64,000 bases of DNA from Pseudomonas sp. B21-023 (GCF_024749165.1 NZ_CP087190.1:2205501-2269500), one strand, 5' to 3'; shown: positions 25,903 through 36,440, counted from the stretch's first letter. Program-made: numbers and translations. The notes: generated by a model from the sequence alone, not told the origin.

Positions 25903-26145
25903 TCAGTCTTCCTTCGGCACGGTCCAGAAAACCTGTACGCCGCCATCGTCGCGGTGGGCGAGGGTGACGTTGTCGTTCTCGGCGATTTCCTCGAGCAGGG
26001 TTTCCCAGTCGTCGGGCGACTCGTGCTCCAGGCGGAAGATCAAGGCGGCGCGGCTGCGCTGGGCGGTGGGGCTGTTGATGATCTTCTGGATGCGCTGACC
26101 CAGTAGTTCATAACTGCTTGGCGACGCGGAGGCGGGTTTGGCCAC
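25903..26145 (-). CDS. DUF1654 protein
   Basis: 80 residues, MAKPASASPSSYELLGQRIQKIINSPTAQ... The segment SYELLGQRIQKIINSPTAQRSRAALIFRLE fits DUF1654, a small domain found mainly in pseudomonads and their phages; the conserved ESPDDWETLLEEIAENDNV follows. No signal peptide. Upstream of the start is TGTATGTGCATACAG, an imperfect inverted repeat that could be an operator. Function unknown to me; co-transcription with endA suggests a regulatory or nucleic-acid role. Confidence 0.8.
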   Translation of the reverse strand: MAKPASASPSSYELLGQRIQKIINSPTAQRSRAALIFRLEHESPDDWETLLEEIAENDNVTLAHRDDGGVQVFWTVPKED

Positions 26146-26264
26146 GGGGCTGTTCCTTGTTTTGCTGTATGTGCATACAGTATTTCACTGTAAGCCGTTT
26201 CGCAACAGCAGGTAGGATGAAAGCCGTATAAGACCGTGGTAGAGGGATTGGTTCCATTGAAAGC

Positions 26265-26331
26265 ATCGCGGGGCCAGCCCGCTCCCACACAATCGCCGCA
26301 GACTTGTGGGAGCGGGCTGGCCCCGCGATGG
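26265..26331. repeat. REP inverted pair
   Basis: CATCGCGGGGCCAGCCCGCT and its inverted copy AGCGGGCTGGCCCCGCGATG, arms of about 27 bases separated by 11. Lies downstream of ansB and upstream of the DUF1654 promoter. Confidence 0.85.
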
Positions 26332-26370
26332 GCCGGTATGTTCAACACACCAGCCCGAGGTGCATGCCGA

Positions 26371-27714
<1,344 letters not shown>

Positions 27715-27764
27715 TTGACAAAAGCGGGGCCTGTTTACATAGTTAGCCACCGCAAACGTTTGCG
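27715..27764 (+). promoter_or_regulatory. rbs promoter and RbsR operator
   Basis: TTGACA at 27715-27720 with TACATA or CATAGT as -10, followed by the perfect palindrome CGCAAACGTTTGCG at 27751-27764. This is a LacI/GalR-type operator with the usual central CG, placed at or just after the transcription start and 35 bases before rbsB. It fits repression by RbsR, whose gene is in the operon. Confidence 0.75.
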
Positions 27765-27799
27765 ATCCGATAAAAACCACAAGATTCGGAGTCATTTCC

Positions 27800-28750
27800 A
27801 TGAAGCTGCCGTTTTCCGGCCGTCCGCTGGCCCTCGCCGTTCTGTCGTCGCTGATTTTCTCCCTGTCTGCCTGCCGCCACACCGAGGAGGCGCCCAAGGT
27901 CGGCCTGGTGATGAAATCCCTGGCCAACGAGTTCTTCCGCACCATGGAAGACGGCGCCAAGGATTATCAGAAAACCCATGCCAGCGAATTCGAGCTGGTC
28001 GCCAACGGCATCAAGAACGAGACCGATACCGGCGAGCAGATCCGTATCGTCGAGCAGATGGTCAACTCGGGCGCCAAGGCGCTGGTCATCGCTCCGGCCG
28101 ACTCCAAGGCGCTGGTATCGGCGGTGAAGAAGGCCATGGACAAAGGCGTGATCGTGATCAACATCGATAATCGCCTCGACCCCGAAACCCTCAAGAGCAA
28201 AGGCATCAGCGTGCCGTTCGTAGGCCCGGACAACCGCAAGGGCGCGCGCATGGTCGGCGATTACCTGGCCCAGCAAAAGCTCAAGGCCGGTGACCAGGTC
28301 GGCATCATCGAAGGCGTGCCGACCACCACCAATGCCCAGCAGCGCACCGCCGGTTTCAAGGACGCCATGGAAGCCGCGCAGATGAAGATCGTCTCGGTGC
28401 AATCCGGCAACTGGGAGATCGACAAGGGCAACGCCGTTGCCGCCTCGATGCTCAACGAGTATCCCGATTTGAAGGCGCTGCTGGCCGGCAACGACAGCAT
28501 GGCCCTGGGTGCTGTCTCGGCCGTGCGCGCCGCCGGCAAGACCGGCCAGGTGCAGGTGGTCGGCTACGACAACATCAAGGCCATCGAGCCGATGCTCAAG
28601 GATGGCCGTGTGCTCGCCACCCTCGACCAGGCGGCCAGCCAGCAGGCGGTGTATGGCATCCAGGCGGCGCTGAAGATGCTCAAGGGCGAGCAGCCCGGCG
28701 TGGATGCCGACAATGTCATCCAGACCCCGGTCAAGCTGATTACCAAGTGA
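27800..28750 (+). CDS. rbsB: Ribose ABC transporter substrate-binding lipoprotein
   Basis: 316 residues. Signal sequence ends SLSAC, a lipobox, so it is probably membrane-anchored. KVGLVMKSLANEFFRTMEDGAKD, NIDNRLD, GPDNRKGARMVGDYL and LLAGNDSMALGAV are the ribose-binding protein signatures. First gene of the rbs operon; delivers ribose to RbsAC. Confidence 0.93.
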   Translation: MKLPFSGRPLALAVLSSLIFSLSACRHTEEAPKVGLVMKSLANEFFRTMEDGAKDYQKTHASEFELVANGIKNETDTGEQIRIVEQMVNSGAKALVIAPADSKALVSAVKKAMDKGVIVINIDNRLDPETLKSKGISVPFVGPDNRKGARMVGDYLAQQKLKAGDQVGIIEGVPTTTNAQQRTAGFKDAMEAAQMKIVSVQSGNWEIDKGNAVAASMLNEYPDLKALLAGNDSMALGAVSAVRAAGKTGQVQVVGYDNIKAIEPMLKDGRVLATLDQAASQQAVYGIQAALKMLKGEQPGVDADNVIQTPVKLITK

Positions 28751-28761
28751 CAAAGTGATCT

Positions 28762-28848
28762 CTGTAGGAGCGGCTTCAGCCGCGATGCAGGCACTGCGGT
28801 GCCTGGCACCCGCTTCGCGGGTGATCGCGGCTGAAGCCGCTCCTACAG
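28762..28848. repeat. REP pair, second family, between rbsB and rbsA
   Basis: CTGTAGGAGCGGCTTCAGCC(GCGAT) and its perfect inverted copy ATCGCGGCTGAAGCCGCTCC(TACAG), with a small hairpin (CACCCGCTTCGCGGGTG) between. 25-base arms. It sits inside the operon and could stabilise the rbsB mRNA end, favouring the binding protein over the transporter subunits. Confidence 0.85.
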
Positions 28849-28876
28849 GGGGGTATGTCTATTTAGGAGAATGGCC

Positions 28877-30430
28877 ATGTCAGTACCGGCCAATGAAACC
28901 GTGCTAGCCGTCAGCGGCCTGGGCAAGACCTACGCCCAGCCCGTGCTCGGCGATGTCACCCTCGAGCTGCGCGGCGGCGAGGTGCTGGCCCTGACCGGCG
29001 AGAACGGCGCGGGCAAGTCGACCCTGTCCAAGCTGATCAGCGGTTTGGAGATCCCCACCACCGGGCAGATGCTCTACCGCGGCCAGCCCTACGCCCCCGC
29101 CAGCCGCGCCGAGGCCGAACGCCTCGGCGTGCGCATGGTGATGCAGGAGCTCAACCTGCTGCCGACGCTGACCGTGGCCGAGAACCTGTTCCTTGACAAC
29201 CTGCCCAGCCGCCTCGGCTGGATCAGCCAGAAGCGCCTGCGCCAGCTGGCCACCGCAGCCATGGCTCAGGTCGGCCTGGATGCCATCGACCCGGACACCC
29301 CTGTCGGCGAGCTGGGCATCGGCCACCAGCAGATGGTCGAGATCGCCCGCAACCTGATCGGCGACTGCCATGTGCTGATCTTCGACGAACCCACGGCCAT
29401 GCTCACCGCCCGCGAGGTGGATCTGCTGTTCACCCAGATCGAACGCCTGCGCCAGCGCGGCGTGGCCATCGTGTATATCTCCCACCGCCTCGAAGAGCTG
29501 CAGCAAGTGGCCCAGCGTATCGCCGTGCTGCGCGATGGCAAGCTGGTGTGCGCCGAGCCGATCCAGCGCTACAACAGTGAGCAACTGGTCAACCTGATGG
29601 TCGGCCGTGAGCTGGGCGAGCATATCGACCTGGGCCAGCGCACGATCGGTGCGCCGCTGCTCAAGGTCGACGGGCTCAGCCGCGGCGACAAGGTACGCGA
29701 GGTGTCGTTCGAGGTCAGGGCAGGGGAGATCTTCGGTATCTCCGGCCTGATCGGTGCCGGGCGTACCGAGCTGCTGCGCCTGATCTACGGCGCCGACCGC
29801 GCCGACAGCGGCCAGGTCGCTCTCGGCCAGCCGCCAGTGCCGGTGACCATCGACTCGCCCCAGGCCGCGGTCAAGGCTGGCATTGCACTGATTACTGAGG
29901 ACCGCAAGGGCGAAGGCCTGCTGCTTAGCCAGTCGATCAGTGCCAATATTGCCCTGGGCAACCTCGGCGCGGTGTCCCGTGCCGGCGTGCTCGACGCGGA
30001 CGCCGAGCGTGAGCTGGCCGAGCGCCAGATCGGCGCCATGCGTATCCGCAGCGCCAGCCCCGCCCAGGCCGTGGGCGAGCTGTCCGGCGGCAACCAACAG
30101 AAGGTGGTGATTGGCCGCTGGCTGGAGCGTGATTGCCAGGTGCTGCTGTTCGATGAGCCGACCCGCGGCATCGATGTCGGCGCCAAGTTCGACATCTACG
30201 GCCTGCTTGCCGAGCTCGCCCGCCAGGGCAAGGCCCTGGTGGTGGTGTCCAGCGACCTGCGCGAGCTGATGCTGATCTGCGACCGCATCGCCGTGCTCTC
30301 GGCGGGCCGCCTGATCGACACCTTCGACCGTGACCACTGGACCCAGGACCAACTCCTCGCCGCCGCCTTCGCCGGCTACCAGAAACGTGACGCCCTGCTG
30401 CACGACGCAGCTCCCAGGATGGATGCATGA
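28877..30430 (+). CDS. rbsA: Ribose ABC transporter ATP-binding protein
   Basis: 517 residues from ATG 28877 (AGGAGA 6 bases before; ATG 28871 is too close to it). Two ABC domains: the first has Walker A GENGAGKST (41-49) and Walker B VLIFDEPTAML; the second has GLIGAGRTE, degenerate as usual in RbsA, with LSGGNQQKVVIGRWL and VLLFDEPTRGIDVG. Energises ribose uptake. Overlaps rbsC by 4 bases. Confidence 0.95.
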   Translation: MSVPANETVLAVSGLGKTYAQPVLGDVTLELRGGEVLALTGENGAGKSTLSKLISGLEIPTTGQMLYRGQPYAPASRAEAERLGVRMVMQELNLLPTLTVAENLFLDNLPSRLGWISQKRLRQLATAAMAQVGLDAIDPDTPVGELGIGHQQMVEIARNLIGDCHVLIFDEPTAMLTAREVDLLFTQIERLRQRGVAIVYISHRLEELQQVAQRIAVLRDGKLVCAEPIQRYNSEQLVNLMVGRELGEHIDLGQRTIGAPLLKVDGLSRGDKVREVSFEVRAGEIFGISGLIGAGRTELLRLIYGADRADSGQVALGQPPVPVTIDSPQAAVKAGIALITEDRKGEGLLLSQSISANIALGNLGAVSRAGVLDADAERELAERQIGAMRIRSASPAQAVGELSGGNQQKVVIGRWLERDCQVLLFDEPTRGIDVGAKFDIYGLLAELARQGKALVVVSSDLRELMLICDRIAVLSAGRLIDTFDRDHWTQDQLLAAAFAGYQKRDALLHDAAPRMDA

Positions 30431-31419
30431 AAACCACAACAAACACCTCGGACGCCGCGCCAGTGCGCCGCAGCGGCACCTATTTCGGCCTGGGCACCTA
30501 CCTGGGGCTGGCCGGGGCCTTGCTGGCGATGATCGTGCTGTTCTCGTTGCTGAGCAGCCATTTCCTGTCCTACGCCACCTTCAGCACCCTGGCCAACCAG
30601 ATCCCCGACCTGATGGTGCTGGCGGTGGGCATGACCTTCGTGCTGATCATCGGCGGCATCGATCTGTCGGTCGGCTCGGTACTGGCCCTGGCGGCTTCGA
30701 CCGTCAGCGTGGCGATCCTCGGCTGGGGCTGGAGCGTGCTGCCCGCCGCCTTGCTCGGCATGGCCGTGGCGGCCTTGGCCGGCACCGTCACCGGCAGCAT
30801 CACCGTGGCCTGGCGCATCCCTTCGTTCATCGTCTCACTGGGCGTGCTGGAGATGGCCCGTGGCCTGGCCTACCAGTTCACCGATTCGCGCACCGCGTAC
30901 ATCGGCGATGCCTTCGCCTGGTTCTCCAACCCGATCGCCTTCGGTATTTCCCCGGCTTTCATCATCGCCTTGCTGGTGATCGTGCTGGCCCAACTGGTGC
31001 TGACCCGTACCGTGTTCGGTCGCTACCTGATCGGTATCGGCACCAACGAAGAGGCTGTGCGCCTGGCCGGCATCGACCCACGCCCCTTCAAGATCCTGGT
31101 GTTCGCCCTGATGGGCGTGCTCGCGGGCCTCGCCGCGCTGTTCCAGATCTCGCGCCTGGAGGCCGCCGACCCCAATGCCGGCTCGGGCATGGAGCTGCAG
31201 GTGATCGCCGCCGTGGTGATCGGCGGCACCAGCCTGATGGGCGGGCGCGGCTCGGTCATCAGCACCTTCTTCGGTGTGCTGATCATCTCGGTGCTGGCCG
31301 CCGGGCTGGCCCAGATCGGCGCCTCGGAACCGACCAAACGCATCATCACCGGGGCGGTCATCGTCATCGCCGTGGTACTCGACACTTACCGCAGCCGGCG
31401 TGCGAGCCGGCGGAACTGA
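30427..31419 (+). CDS. rbsC: Ribose ABC transporter permease
   Basis: 330 residues, about 8-10 membrane segments. IGGIDLSVGSVLALAA and the GTNEEAVRLAGID motif mark the RbsC/AraH family. Begins with ATGA overlapping the rbsA stop. Forms the inner-membrane channel with RbsA. Confidence 0.95.
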   Translation: MKTTTNTSDAAPVRRSGTYFGLGTYLGLAGALLAMIVLFSLLSSHFLSYATFSTLANQIPDLMVLAVGMTFVLIIGGIDLSVGSVLALAASTVSVAILGWGWSVLPAALLGMAVAALAGTVTGSITVAWRIPSFIVSLGVLEMARGLAYQFTDSRTAYIGDAFAWFSNPIAFGISPAFIIALLVIVLAQLVLTRTVFGRYLIGIGTNEEAVRLAGIDPRPFKILVFALMGVLAGLAALFQISRLEAADPNAGSGMELQVIAAVVIGGTSLMGGRGSVISTFFGVLIISVLAAGLAQIGASEPTKRIITGAVIVIAVVLDTYRSRRASRRN

Positions 31420-31423
31420 AACC

Positions 31424-32449
31424 ATGGCAACCATCAAAGATGTCGCGGCACTGGCGGGTATTTCCTACACCACCGTGTCTCATGTACTGAACAAGACCCG
31501 TCCGGTCAGCGAGCACGTGCGGCTGAAGGTCGAGGCGGCGATCGCCGAACTCGACTACGTGCCCAGCGCCGTGGCCCGTTCGCTGAAGGCGCGCAGCACC
31601 GCCACCATCGGCCTGCTGGTGCCCAATAGCGTCAACCCCTACTTTGCCGAGTTGGCCCGGGGTATCGAGGATGCCTGCGAGCGCAACGGCTATTGCGTGA
31701 TCCTGTGCAACTCCGATGACAACCCGCAGAAACAGCGCAGCTACCTGCGCGTGCTGCTGGAAAAGCGCATCGACGGCCTGATCGTCGCCTCGGTGGGCGA
31801 GGACCAGGACCTGCTCGACAGCCTCAGCGGCGTGCGCACGCCGATGGTCATCGTCGACCGGGCCCTGGAAGGCGTCGAGGCCGACCTGGTGCGGATCGAC
31901 CACGAGCAGGGCGCCTACCTGGCCACCCGCCATCTGCTTGAACTCGGGCACCGCGAGATCGCCACCATCGGCGGGCCGGTGGACACTGGGGTCAGCCAGC
32001 TGCGCCTGGCCGGGTTCCGCCGGGCAATGGCCGAGGGCGGCGTGCGCGTTGCCCCGGGCCATGTGCTGCACAGCGATTTCACCAGCCTCGGCGGGCATGC
32101 CGCCGCGGCGCGCCTGCTCGATGGCGAGCGGCCCACGGCGATCTTCGCCGGCAACGACATGATCGGTTTCGGCGTGCTGCGTGCCGCCGCCGAACGCAAT
32201 ATCGACGTGCCGGGCGAGCTGTCGGTGATCGGCTTCGACGACATCGAACTGAGCCGCTATGTGTACCCGGCGCTGACCACGGTCGGCCAGTCGATCCGCG
32301 AGCTGGGTGAGAGCGCCGCCGGGCTGTTGCTGTCGCGCATCGTCACGCCACGCCGCGACGGCGCCGCCGAACAGCGCATCGTCGCCCCGCGCATCGTGCT
32401 GCGCGAATCCACCGGGCCACGCCCGGACCTGTTCAACGATTACCGTTAA
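31424..32449 (+). CDS. rbsR: Ribose operon repressor, LacI family
   Basis: 341 residues starting MATIKDVAALAGISYTTVSHVLN, the LacI headpiece with hinge helix SAVARSLKARST. The PBP-type effector domain follows. It starts 4 bases after the rbsC stop and is inside the operon, giving autoregulation through CGCAAACGTTTGCG upstream of rbsB. The upstream in-frame ATG-like start (31400) lies in rbsC and lacks conservation. Confidence 0.93.
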   Translation: MATIKDVAALAGISYTTVSHVLNKTRPVSEHVRLKVEAAIAELDYVPSAVARSLKARSTATIGLLVPNSVNPYFAELARGIEDACERNGYCVILCNSDDNPQKQRSYLRVLLEKRIDGLIVASVGEDQDLLDSLSGVRTPMVIVDRALEGVEADLVRIDHEQGAYLATRHLLELGHREIATIGGPVDTGVSQLRLAGFRRAMAEGGVRVAPGHVLHSDFTSLGGHAAAARLLDGERPTAIFAGNDMIGFGVLRAAAERNIDVPGELSVIGFDDIELSRYVYPALTTVGQSIRELGESAAGLLLSRIVTPRRDGAAEQRIVAPRIVLRESTGPRPDLFNDYR

Positions 32450-32458
32450 GGAATACCC

Positions 32459-33367
32459 ATGGATGCCAAGGTGGTAGTGGTCGGCAGCCTCAACATGGAC
32501 CTGGTGGCCCGCGCCCAGCGCCTGCCCCGGGGAGGCGAGACCCTGACCGGCGACAGTTTCTTCACCGCGCCTGGCGGCAAGGGCGCCAACCAGGCCGTGG
32601 CTGTGGCCCGGCTGGGCGCCAGCGTGGCGATGGTCGGCAACGTCGGCGACGACGCCTATGGTCAGCAACTGCGCCAGGCGCTGCTCACCGAGGGCATCGA
32701 TTGCCGGGGGGTGAGCGTGTGCCCGGGCGTGTCCAGCGGCGTGGCGCTGATCGTGGTGGATGCCGCCAGCCAGAACGCCATCGTCGTGATCCCCGGCGGC
32801 AACGGCCTGCTCAGCCCCGAGTCGGTGAGCCGTTTCGATGCACTGCTGCAGCGCGCCGAAGTGATCATCTGTCAGTTGGAGGTGCCCACGGCCACCGTGG
32901 CCTGGACCCTGGCCCGCGGCCGCGAGCTGGGCCGCACGGTGATCCTCAACCCGGCGCCGGCCAGCGGGCCACTGCCAGCGGAGTGGTACGCCTACATCGA
33001 CTACCTGATCCCCAACGAGAGCGAAGCCGAGGCCCTGGCCGGGGTGCGGGTCAATGACCAGGAAAGTGCCCGCCGCGCGGCCGAGCGGCTACGCCAGTTG
33101 GGGGCAGGGAAGGTGATCGTCACCCTTGGCGGCGATGGCGCCTTGCTGGTCGACGCCACCGGCAGCCGGCACTTCCCGGCCCCACGGGTGCAGCCGGTGG
33201 ACACCACGGCGGCCGGCGATACCTTTGTGGGCGGCTTTGCCGCCGGCCTGGCGCGGGGGTTGTCGGAAGATGAGGCGATCGGCTTCGGCCAGTGCGCCGC
33301 CGCATTGTCGGTAACCCGGGTCGGCGCGCAGCCGTCCATTCCCCTGTTGAAGGAGTTGGCGCCATGA
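32459..33367 (+). CDS. rbsK: Ribokinase
   Basis: 302 residues, PfkB family. [35 protein letters not shown] and the catalytic [20 protein letters not shown] near the C-terminus (Asp of GD) are present. Phosphorylates ribose to ribose-5-phosphate. TAAGGA precedes the ATG; its stop overlaps rbsD. Confidence 0.95.
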   Translation: MDAKVVVVGSLNMDLVARAQRLPRGGETLTGDSFFTAPGGKGANQAVAVARLGASVAMVGNVGDDAYGQQLRQALLTEGIDCRGVSVCPGVSSGVALIVVDAASQNAIVVIPGGNGLLSPESVSRFDALLQRAEVIICQLEVPTATVAWTLARGRELGRTVILNPAPASGPLPAEWYAYIDYLIPNESEAEALAGVRVNDQESARRAAERLRQLGAGKVIVTLGGDGALLVDATGSRHFPAPRVQPVDTTAAGDTFVGGFAAGLARGLSEDEAIGFGQCAAALSVTRVGAQPSIPLLKELAP

Positions 33368-33768
33368 AGAAGACGCCACTGCTGAACATCGCCCTGTCGC
33401 GGACCATTGCCGGGCTCGGCCATGGCGACATCCTGGTGATCGGCGACGCCGGCCTGCCAGTGCCGCCGGGGGTGGAGCTGATCGACCTGGCGCTGACGCC
33501 GGGTATCCCGGATTTTGCCAGCGTGTTGCGTGTGGTACTGAGCGAGATGCAGGTGGAGCGGCATGTGCTGGCTGATGAAGTGTTCCAGGCCCTGCCGCCG
33601 GGGTTGGCCGAGGTCGAGCGTTTGCATGCGGGCGGTGAGCTGGGCCAGCGCCAGGTGCTGAGCCATGCCGACTTCAAGACCCTGTGTCGCCAGGCCCGGG
33701 CCGTGGTGCGCACGGGGGAGTGCAAACCCTACAGCAATATTGCCCTGGTGGCTGGCGTGACTTTCTAG
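33364..33768 (+). CDS. rbsD: D-ribose pyranase
   Basis: 134 residues, [22 protein letters not shown]. The conserved His20 ([18 protein letters not shown]) and C-terminal [13 protein letters not shown] are diagnostic. Converts beta-pyranose to beta-furanose ribose, the form RbsK uses. ATGA overlap with rbsK. Confidence 0.93.
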   Translation: MKKTPLLNIALSRTIAGLGHGDILVIGDAGLPVPPGVELIDLALTPGIPDFASVLRVVLSEMQVERHVLADEVFQALPPGLAEVERLHAGGELGQRQVLSHADFKTLCRQARAVVRTGECKPYSNIALVAGVTF

Positions 33769-33796
33769 ACCGAATGCGAGGGCTTGCGCCCTCGAT

Positions 33797-33886
33797 CGCC
33801 GGCAAGCCGGCTCCCACAGGTTAGGCGCAACCTCGGGCTGCCTCTGTGGGAGCCGGCTTGCCGGCGAAAGGGCCGCAATGCGGCCC
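33797..33886. repeat. REP pair plus hairpin after rbsD
   Basis: CGCCGGCAAGCCGGCTCCCA(CAG) and inverted CTGTGGGAGCCGGCTTGCCG(GCG) with 24 bases between, then GGGCCGCAATGCGGCCC (33870-33886). Closes the rbs operon before the nucleoside hydrolase. Confidence 0.8.
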
Positions 33887-33922
33887 CTGTGAATCCATCC
33901 CCCTAGCAACAAGGAGTGCTGA

Positions 33923-34933
33923 ATGTCCCTCAAGAACCTGCTCCAAGGAGCCGTCCTCATGTCCGCGCTGGCCGCGACTTCCCTCATGGCCGCGCCCCGC
34001 GACCTGATCATCGATACCGACCCCGGCGCCGACGACGTCGTGGCCCTGCTGCTGGCCATGGCCTCGCCCGAGGAACTGAAGATCCGCGCCATCACCACCG
34101 TGGCCGGCAACGTGCGCCTGGAGAAGACCTCGCGCAATGCTCGCCTGGCCCGTGAGTGGGCTGGCCGCGAAGAGATCCCGGTATACGCCGGGGCAGGGCG
34201 GCCGATGGTGCGTACGCCGATCTACGCCGCCAACGTTCACGGCGAGGAAGGCCTGACCGGCGTCCAGGTGCACGAGCCGAAAAAGCCGCTGGCCCAGGGC
34301 AACGCGGTGCAGTACCTGATCGACACCCTGAGCGCCGCCGAGCCTCACAGCATCACTGTCGCCATGCTCGGTCCGCAGACCAACCTGGCCCTGGCGCTGA
34401 TCCAGAAGCCGGAGATCGTCAACGGCATCAAGGAAGTGGTGGTGATGGGCGGTGCCCATTTCAACGGCGGCAACATCACGCCGGCGGCGGAATTCAACCT
34501 GTTCGCCGACCCGCACGCCGCCGAGGTGGTGCTGGCCAGTGGCGTGAAGCTCACCTACCTGCCACTGGACGTCACCCACAAGGTGCTCACCAGCGACGCG
34601 CGCCTCAAGCAGCTCGCCGCGGTCAACAACAATGCCAGCAAGCTGGTGGTGGACATCCTCAACGCCTACATCAAGTTCGACATGGACAACTACGGCATGC
34701 CCGGCGGCCCGGTGCACGACGCCAGCGTCATCGCCTACCTGCTCAAGCCTGAGCTGTTCAAGGGCCGTCAGGTGCACATGGTGGTCGACAGTCGAGAAGG
34801 CCCGACCTTCGGCCAGACCGTCGCCGACTGGTACGGCGTGCTCAAGCAGCCGGCCAATGTGATGTGGATCGAGGAGGGCGATGCCCAGGGCTTCTTCGAC
34901 CTGCTCAGCGCCCGCCTGGCCCGATTGAAATAG
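33923..34933 (+). CDS. Nucleoside hydrolase, IunH family, exported
   Basis: 336 residues. An N-terminal signal peptide (to about residue 24, SLMAAP) precedes the Ca2+-binding DTDPGADD (31-38) motif. VMGGAHFNGGNITPAAEFNLFADPHAA and GGPVHDASVIAYL complete the active site. Cleaves purine or pyrimidine ribonucleosides to base plus ribose, here in the periplasm. It lies 154 bases downstream of the rbs operon, so released ribose would enter through RbsBAC. Confidence 0.9.
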   Translation: MSLKNLLQGAVLMSALAATSLMAAPRDLIIDTDPGADDVVALLLAMASPEELKIRAITTVAGNVRLEKTSRNARLAREWAGREEIPVYAGAGRPMVRTPIYAANVHGEEGLTGVQVHEPKKPLAQGNAVQYLIDTLSAAEPHSITVAMLGPQTNLALALIQKPEIVNGIKEVVVMGGAHFNGGNITPAAEFNLFADPHAAEVVLASGVKLTYLPLDVTHKVLTSDARLKQLAAVNNNASKLVVDILNAYIKFDMDNYGMPGGPVHDASVIAYLLKPELFKGRQVHMVVDSREGPTFGQTVADWYGVLKQPANVMWIEEGDAQGFFDLLSARLARLK

Positions 34934-35117
34934 TGTCGTGGTGCGCGTAGCGTTCGAACACCTGGTCGATGAAGCTGCGCGCCGCCTCGCTGCCACGATC
35001 GCGTACCAGCAGGTCGATGGCGATCAGCAATAGCTCTTCGGGGGTTCCCGGGCTGTAGGCGCTCTGGCCCTCGTCCCACTTGACCTTGATATCGGCGTCG
35101 ATGCTGTGGCTGCTCAT
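34905..35117 (-). CDS. Hypothetical 70-residue protein
   Basis: MSSHSIDADIKVKWDEGQSAYSPGTPEELLLIAIDLLVRDRG. No signal peptide or membrane segment; mostly helical. Its 3' end overlaps the nucleoside hydrolase end by 29 bases on the other strand. There is no clear Shine-Dalgarno (AAGCGAG only). Codon composition looks coding, but this remains a weaker call. Confidence 0.55.
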   Translation of the reverse strand: MSSHSIDADIKVKWDEGQSAYSPGTPEELLLIAIDLLVRDRGSEAARSFIDQVFERYAHHDTISIGPGGR

Positions 35118-35404
35118 GGGGCGGTTCTCGCTTGGGCCTGGGTGATAGGTCGAATACCGCGTCCTGGCGTTCGAAGGGGAGGTGTTTCATGCTCCACTTC
35201 TTGCAGTAAATCATGCCTTTGCGCAACCGGATCTGCGACTTAGGCATAAGCCACGCGTCTGGCCGAACCTGCGGTTCGGTGCAAAATCCGGTGACGATTG
35301 CGTTTCGCATCCCCTGGCCGAGTCAGGCAGAATCTCGGGTTTTGCAACAAAACGTTGGTGAAACTGTCGCATAAGGCAGTTCCCGGATCGATTTAGGAGG
35401 ATTC

Positions 35405-35722
35405 ATGTTCCGTACCCGCGCTTCCCTGGCGACCCTGCTGGTGGCTACCGTCCTGGCAGGTTGCAGCACCGGTGGCTCTTCGGGCGCTAGCGCCCCTGCC
35501 GCCCCGGCCGGCAATGACGGCCGCTGCGAAGCCAGTGGTGCCGATTTCACCGTCGGCAAGCCGGGCAGCGCCGAGCTGCTCGAGCAGGCGCGCAAGGCCA
35601 GCGGCTCGCAGATGGCACGCATCCTCAAGCCGCACGATATGATCACCCTGGAGTACCGCTCCGAGCGGTTGAACCTGAATGTCGATGACAAGGGTGTGGT
35701 GACTCGCGTCAACTGCGGCTGA
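35405..35722 (+). CDS. I78-family protease-inhibitor lipoprotein
   Basis: 105 residues with lipoprotein signal ending VLAGC. The mature part (CEASGADFTVGKPGSAELLEQARKASGSQMARILKPHDMITLEYRSERLNLNVDDKGVVTRVNC in pieces) is the potato-inhibitor-like I78 domain with two cysteines at its ends. AGGAGG lies 6 bases before the ATG. Probably guards the periplasm against serine proteases; target unknown. Confidence 0.85.
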   Translation: MFRTRASLATLLVATVLAGCSTGGSSGASAPAAPAGNDGRCEASGADFTVGKPGSAELLEQARKASGSQMARILKPHDMITLEYRSERLNLNVDDKGVVTRVNCG

Positions 35723-35771
35723 TTGCCCGCACGCGGTCACCTGGCGCGGGCTGGCCCGCGCCTTCCTGTGC

Positions 35772-36386
35772 TCACGCCACGGTCGCCGGTTTGCGCCGTC
35801 CTTCGCTGGCGAACATCCTCTCTCCCAATGCGCGGGCGGTTCGCAGATGCCGTGCCGGATCCTGCCCTTCGCTGTCGTCCAGCAACGTCGAACTCAACAC
35901 CCGAGCGCCGCAATAATCGAAGATGCCGTGCTCGATCTGCACGCGCATGGCCTCGCCGTAGCCGTGCCGCTCGAAAGTGCCGGCATCGGCCCCGGCAACG
36001 CCAATCAGGTGCGCAGTCAAACCGTGCAGGCGCTTTGTGGTACTACCGTCCGCAGCCTGGTAGAAGGCCCAGCCATTGCTGAACACACGCTCGACCCAGC
36101 CCTTGAGCAGGGCCGGGAGCGACCACCAGTAGATGGGATAGACCAGCACCACGGTGTCGGCGCGTTCGATGCGCGCCTGCTCGGCCAGCACCTCGGCCGG
36201 CGGCGGCCCCAGGCGGCGGTGCACGGCGTGGTCGGCCAGGCTGAAACGGGGGTCGAATCCTTCACGGGCCAGGTCGGCGAACTCGCTGGTGTGGCCCGCC
36301 GCGCGCAGCCCTTCAGCGAGCTGCTCAGCAAGGGCATGAGTGAGGGAGGCGGGGTCGTGGTGACCGATGACGATCAGGGCATGCAT
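35772..36386 (-). CDS. NAD(P)H quinone oxidoreductase, flavodoxin-like (KefF/MdaB/NQO1 type)
   Basis: 204 residues. MHALIVIGHHDPASLTHALAEQL is the FMN phosphate segment and VVLVYPIYWWSLPALLKGWVERVF the dimer and substrate motif. Two-electron reduction of quinones in the cytoplasm. Divergent from the TetR gene with a repeated operator in the gap, so it is the obvious target of that regulator. Confidence 0.88.
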   Translation of the reverse strand: MHALIVIGHHDPASLTHALAEQLAEGLRAAGHTSEFADLAREGFDPRFSLADHAVHRRLGPPPAEVLAEQARIERADTVVLVYPIYWWSLPALLKGWVERVFSNGWAFYQAADGSTTKRLHGLTAHLIGVAGADAGTFERHGYGEAMRVQIEHGIFDYCGARVLSSTLLDDSEGQDPARHLRTARALGERMFASEGRRKPATVA

Positions 36387-36440
36387 GGTGGAGTCTCCAG
36401 AATCAGGATGCGAGTGCGTCGGGAGCGTTATATACTTCCA

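Noticed and set aside
26265..26331. CRISPR or transposon end
   Set aside because: Only one inverted pair, no spacer array, no transposase; matches the REP elements found at several other gaps.
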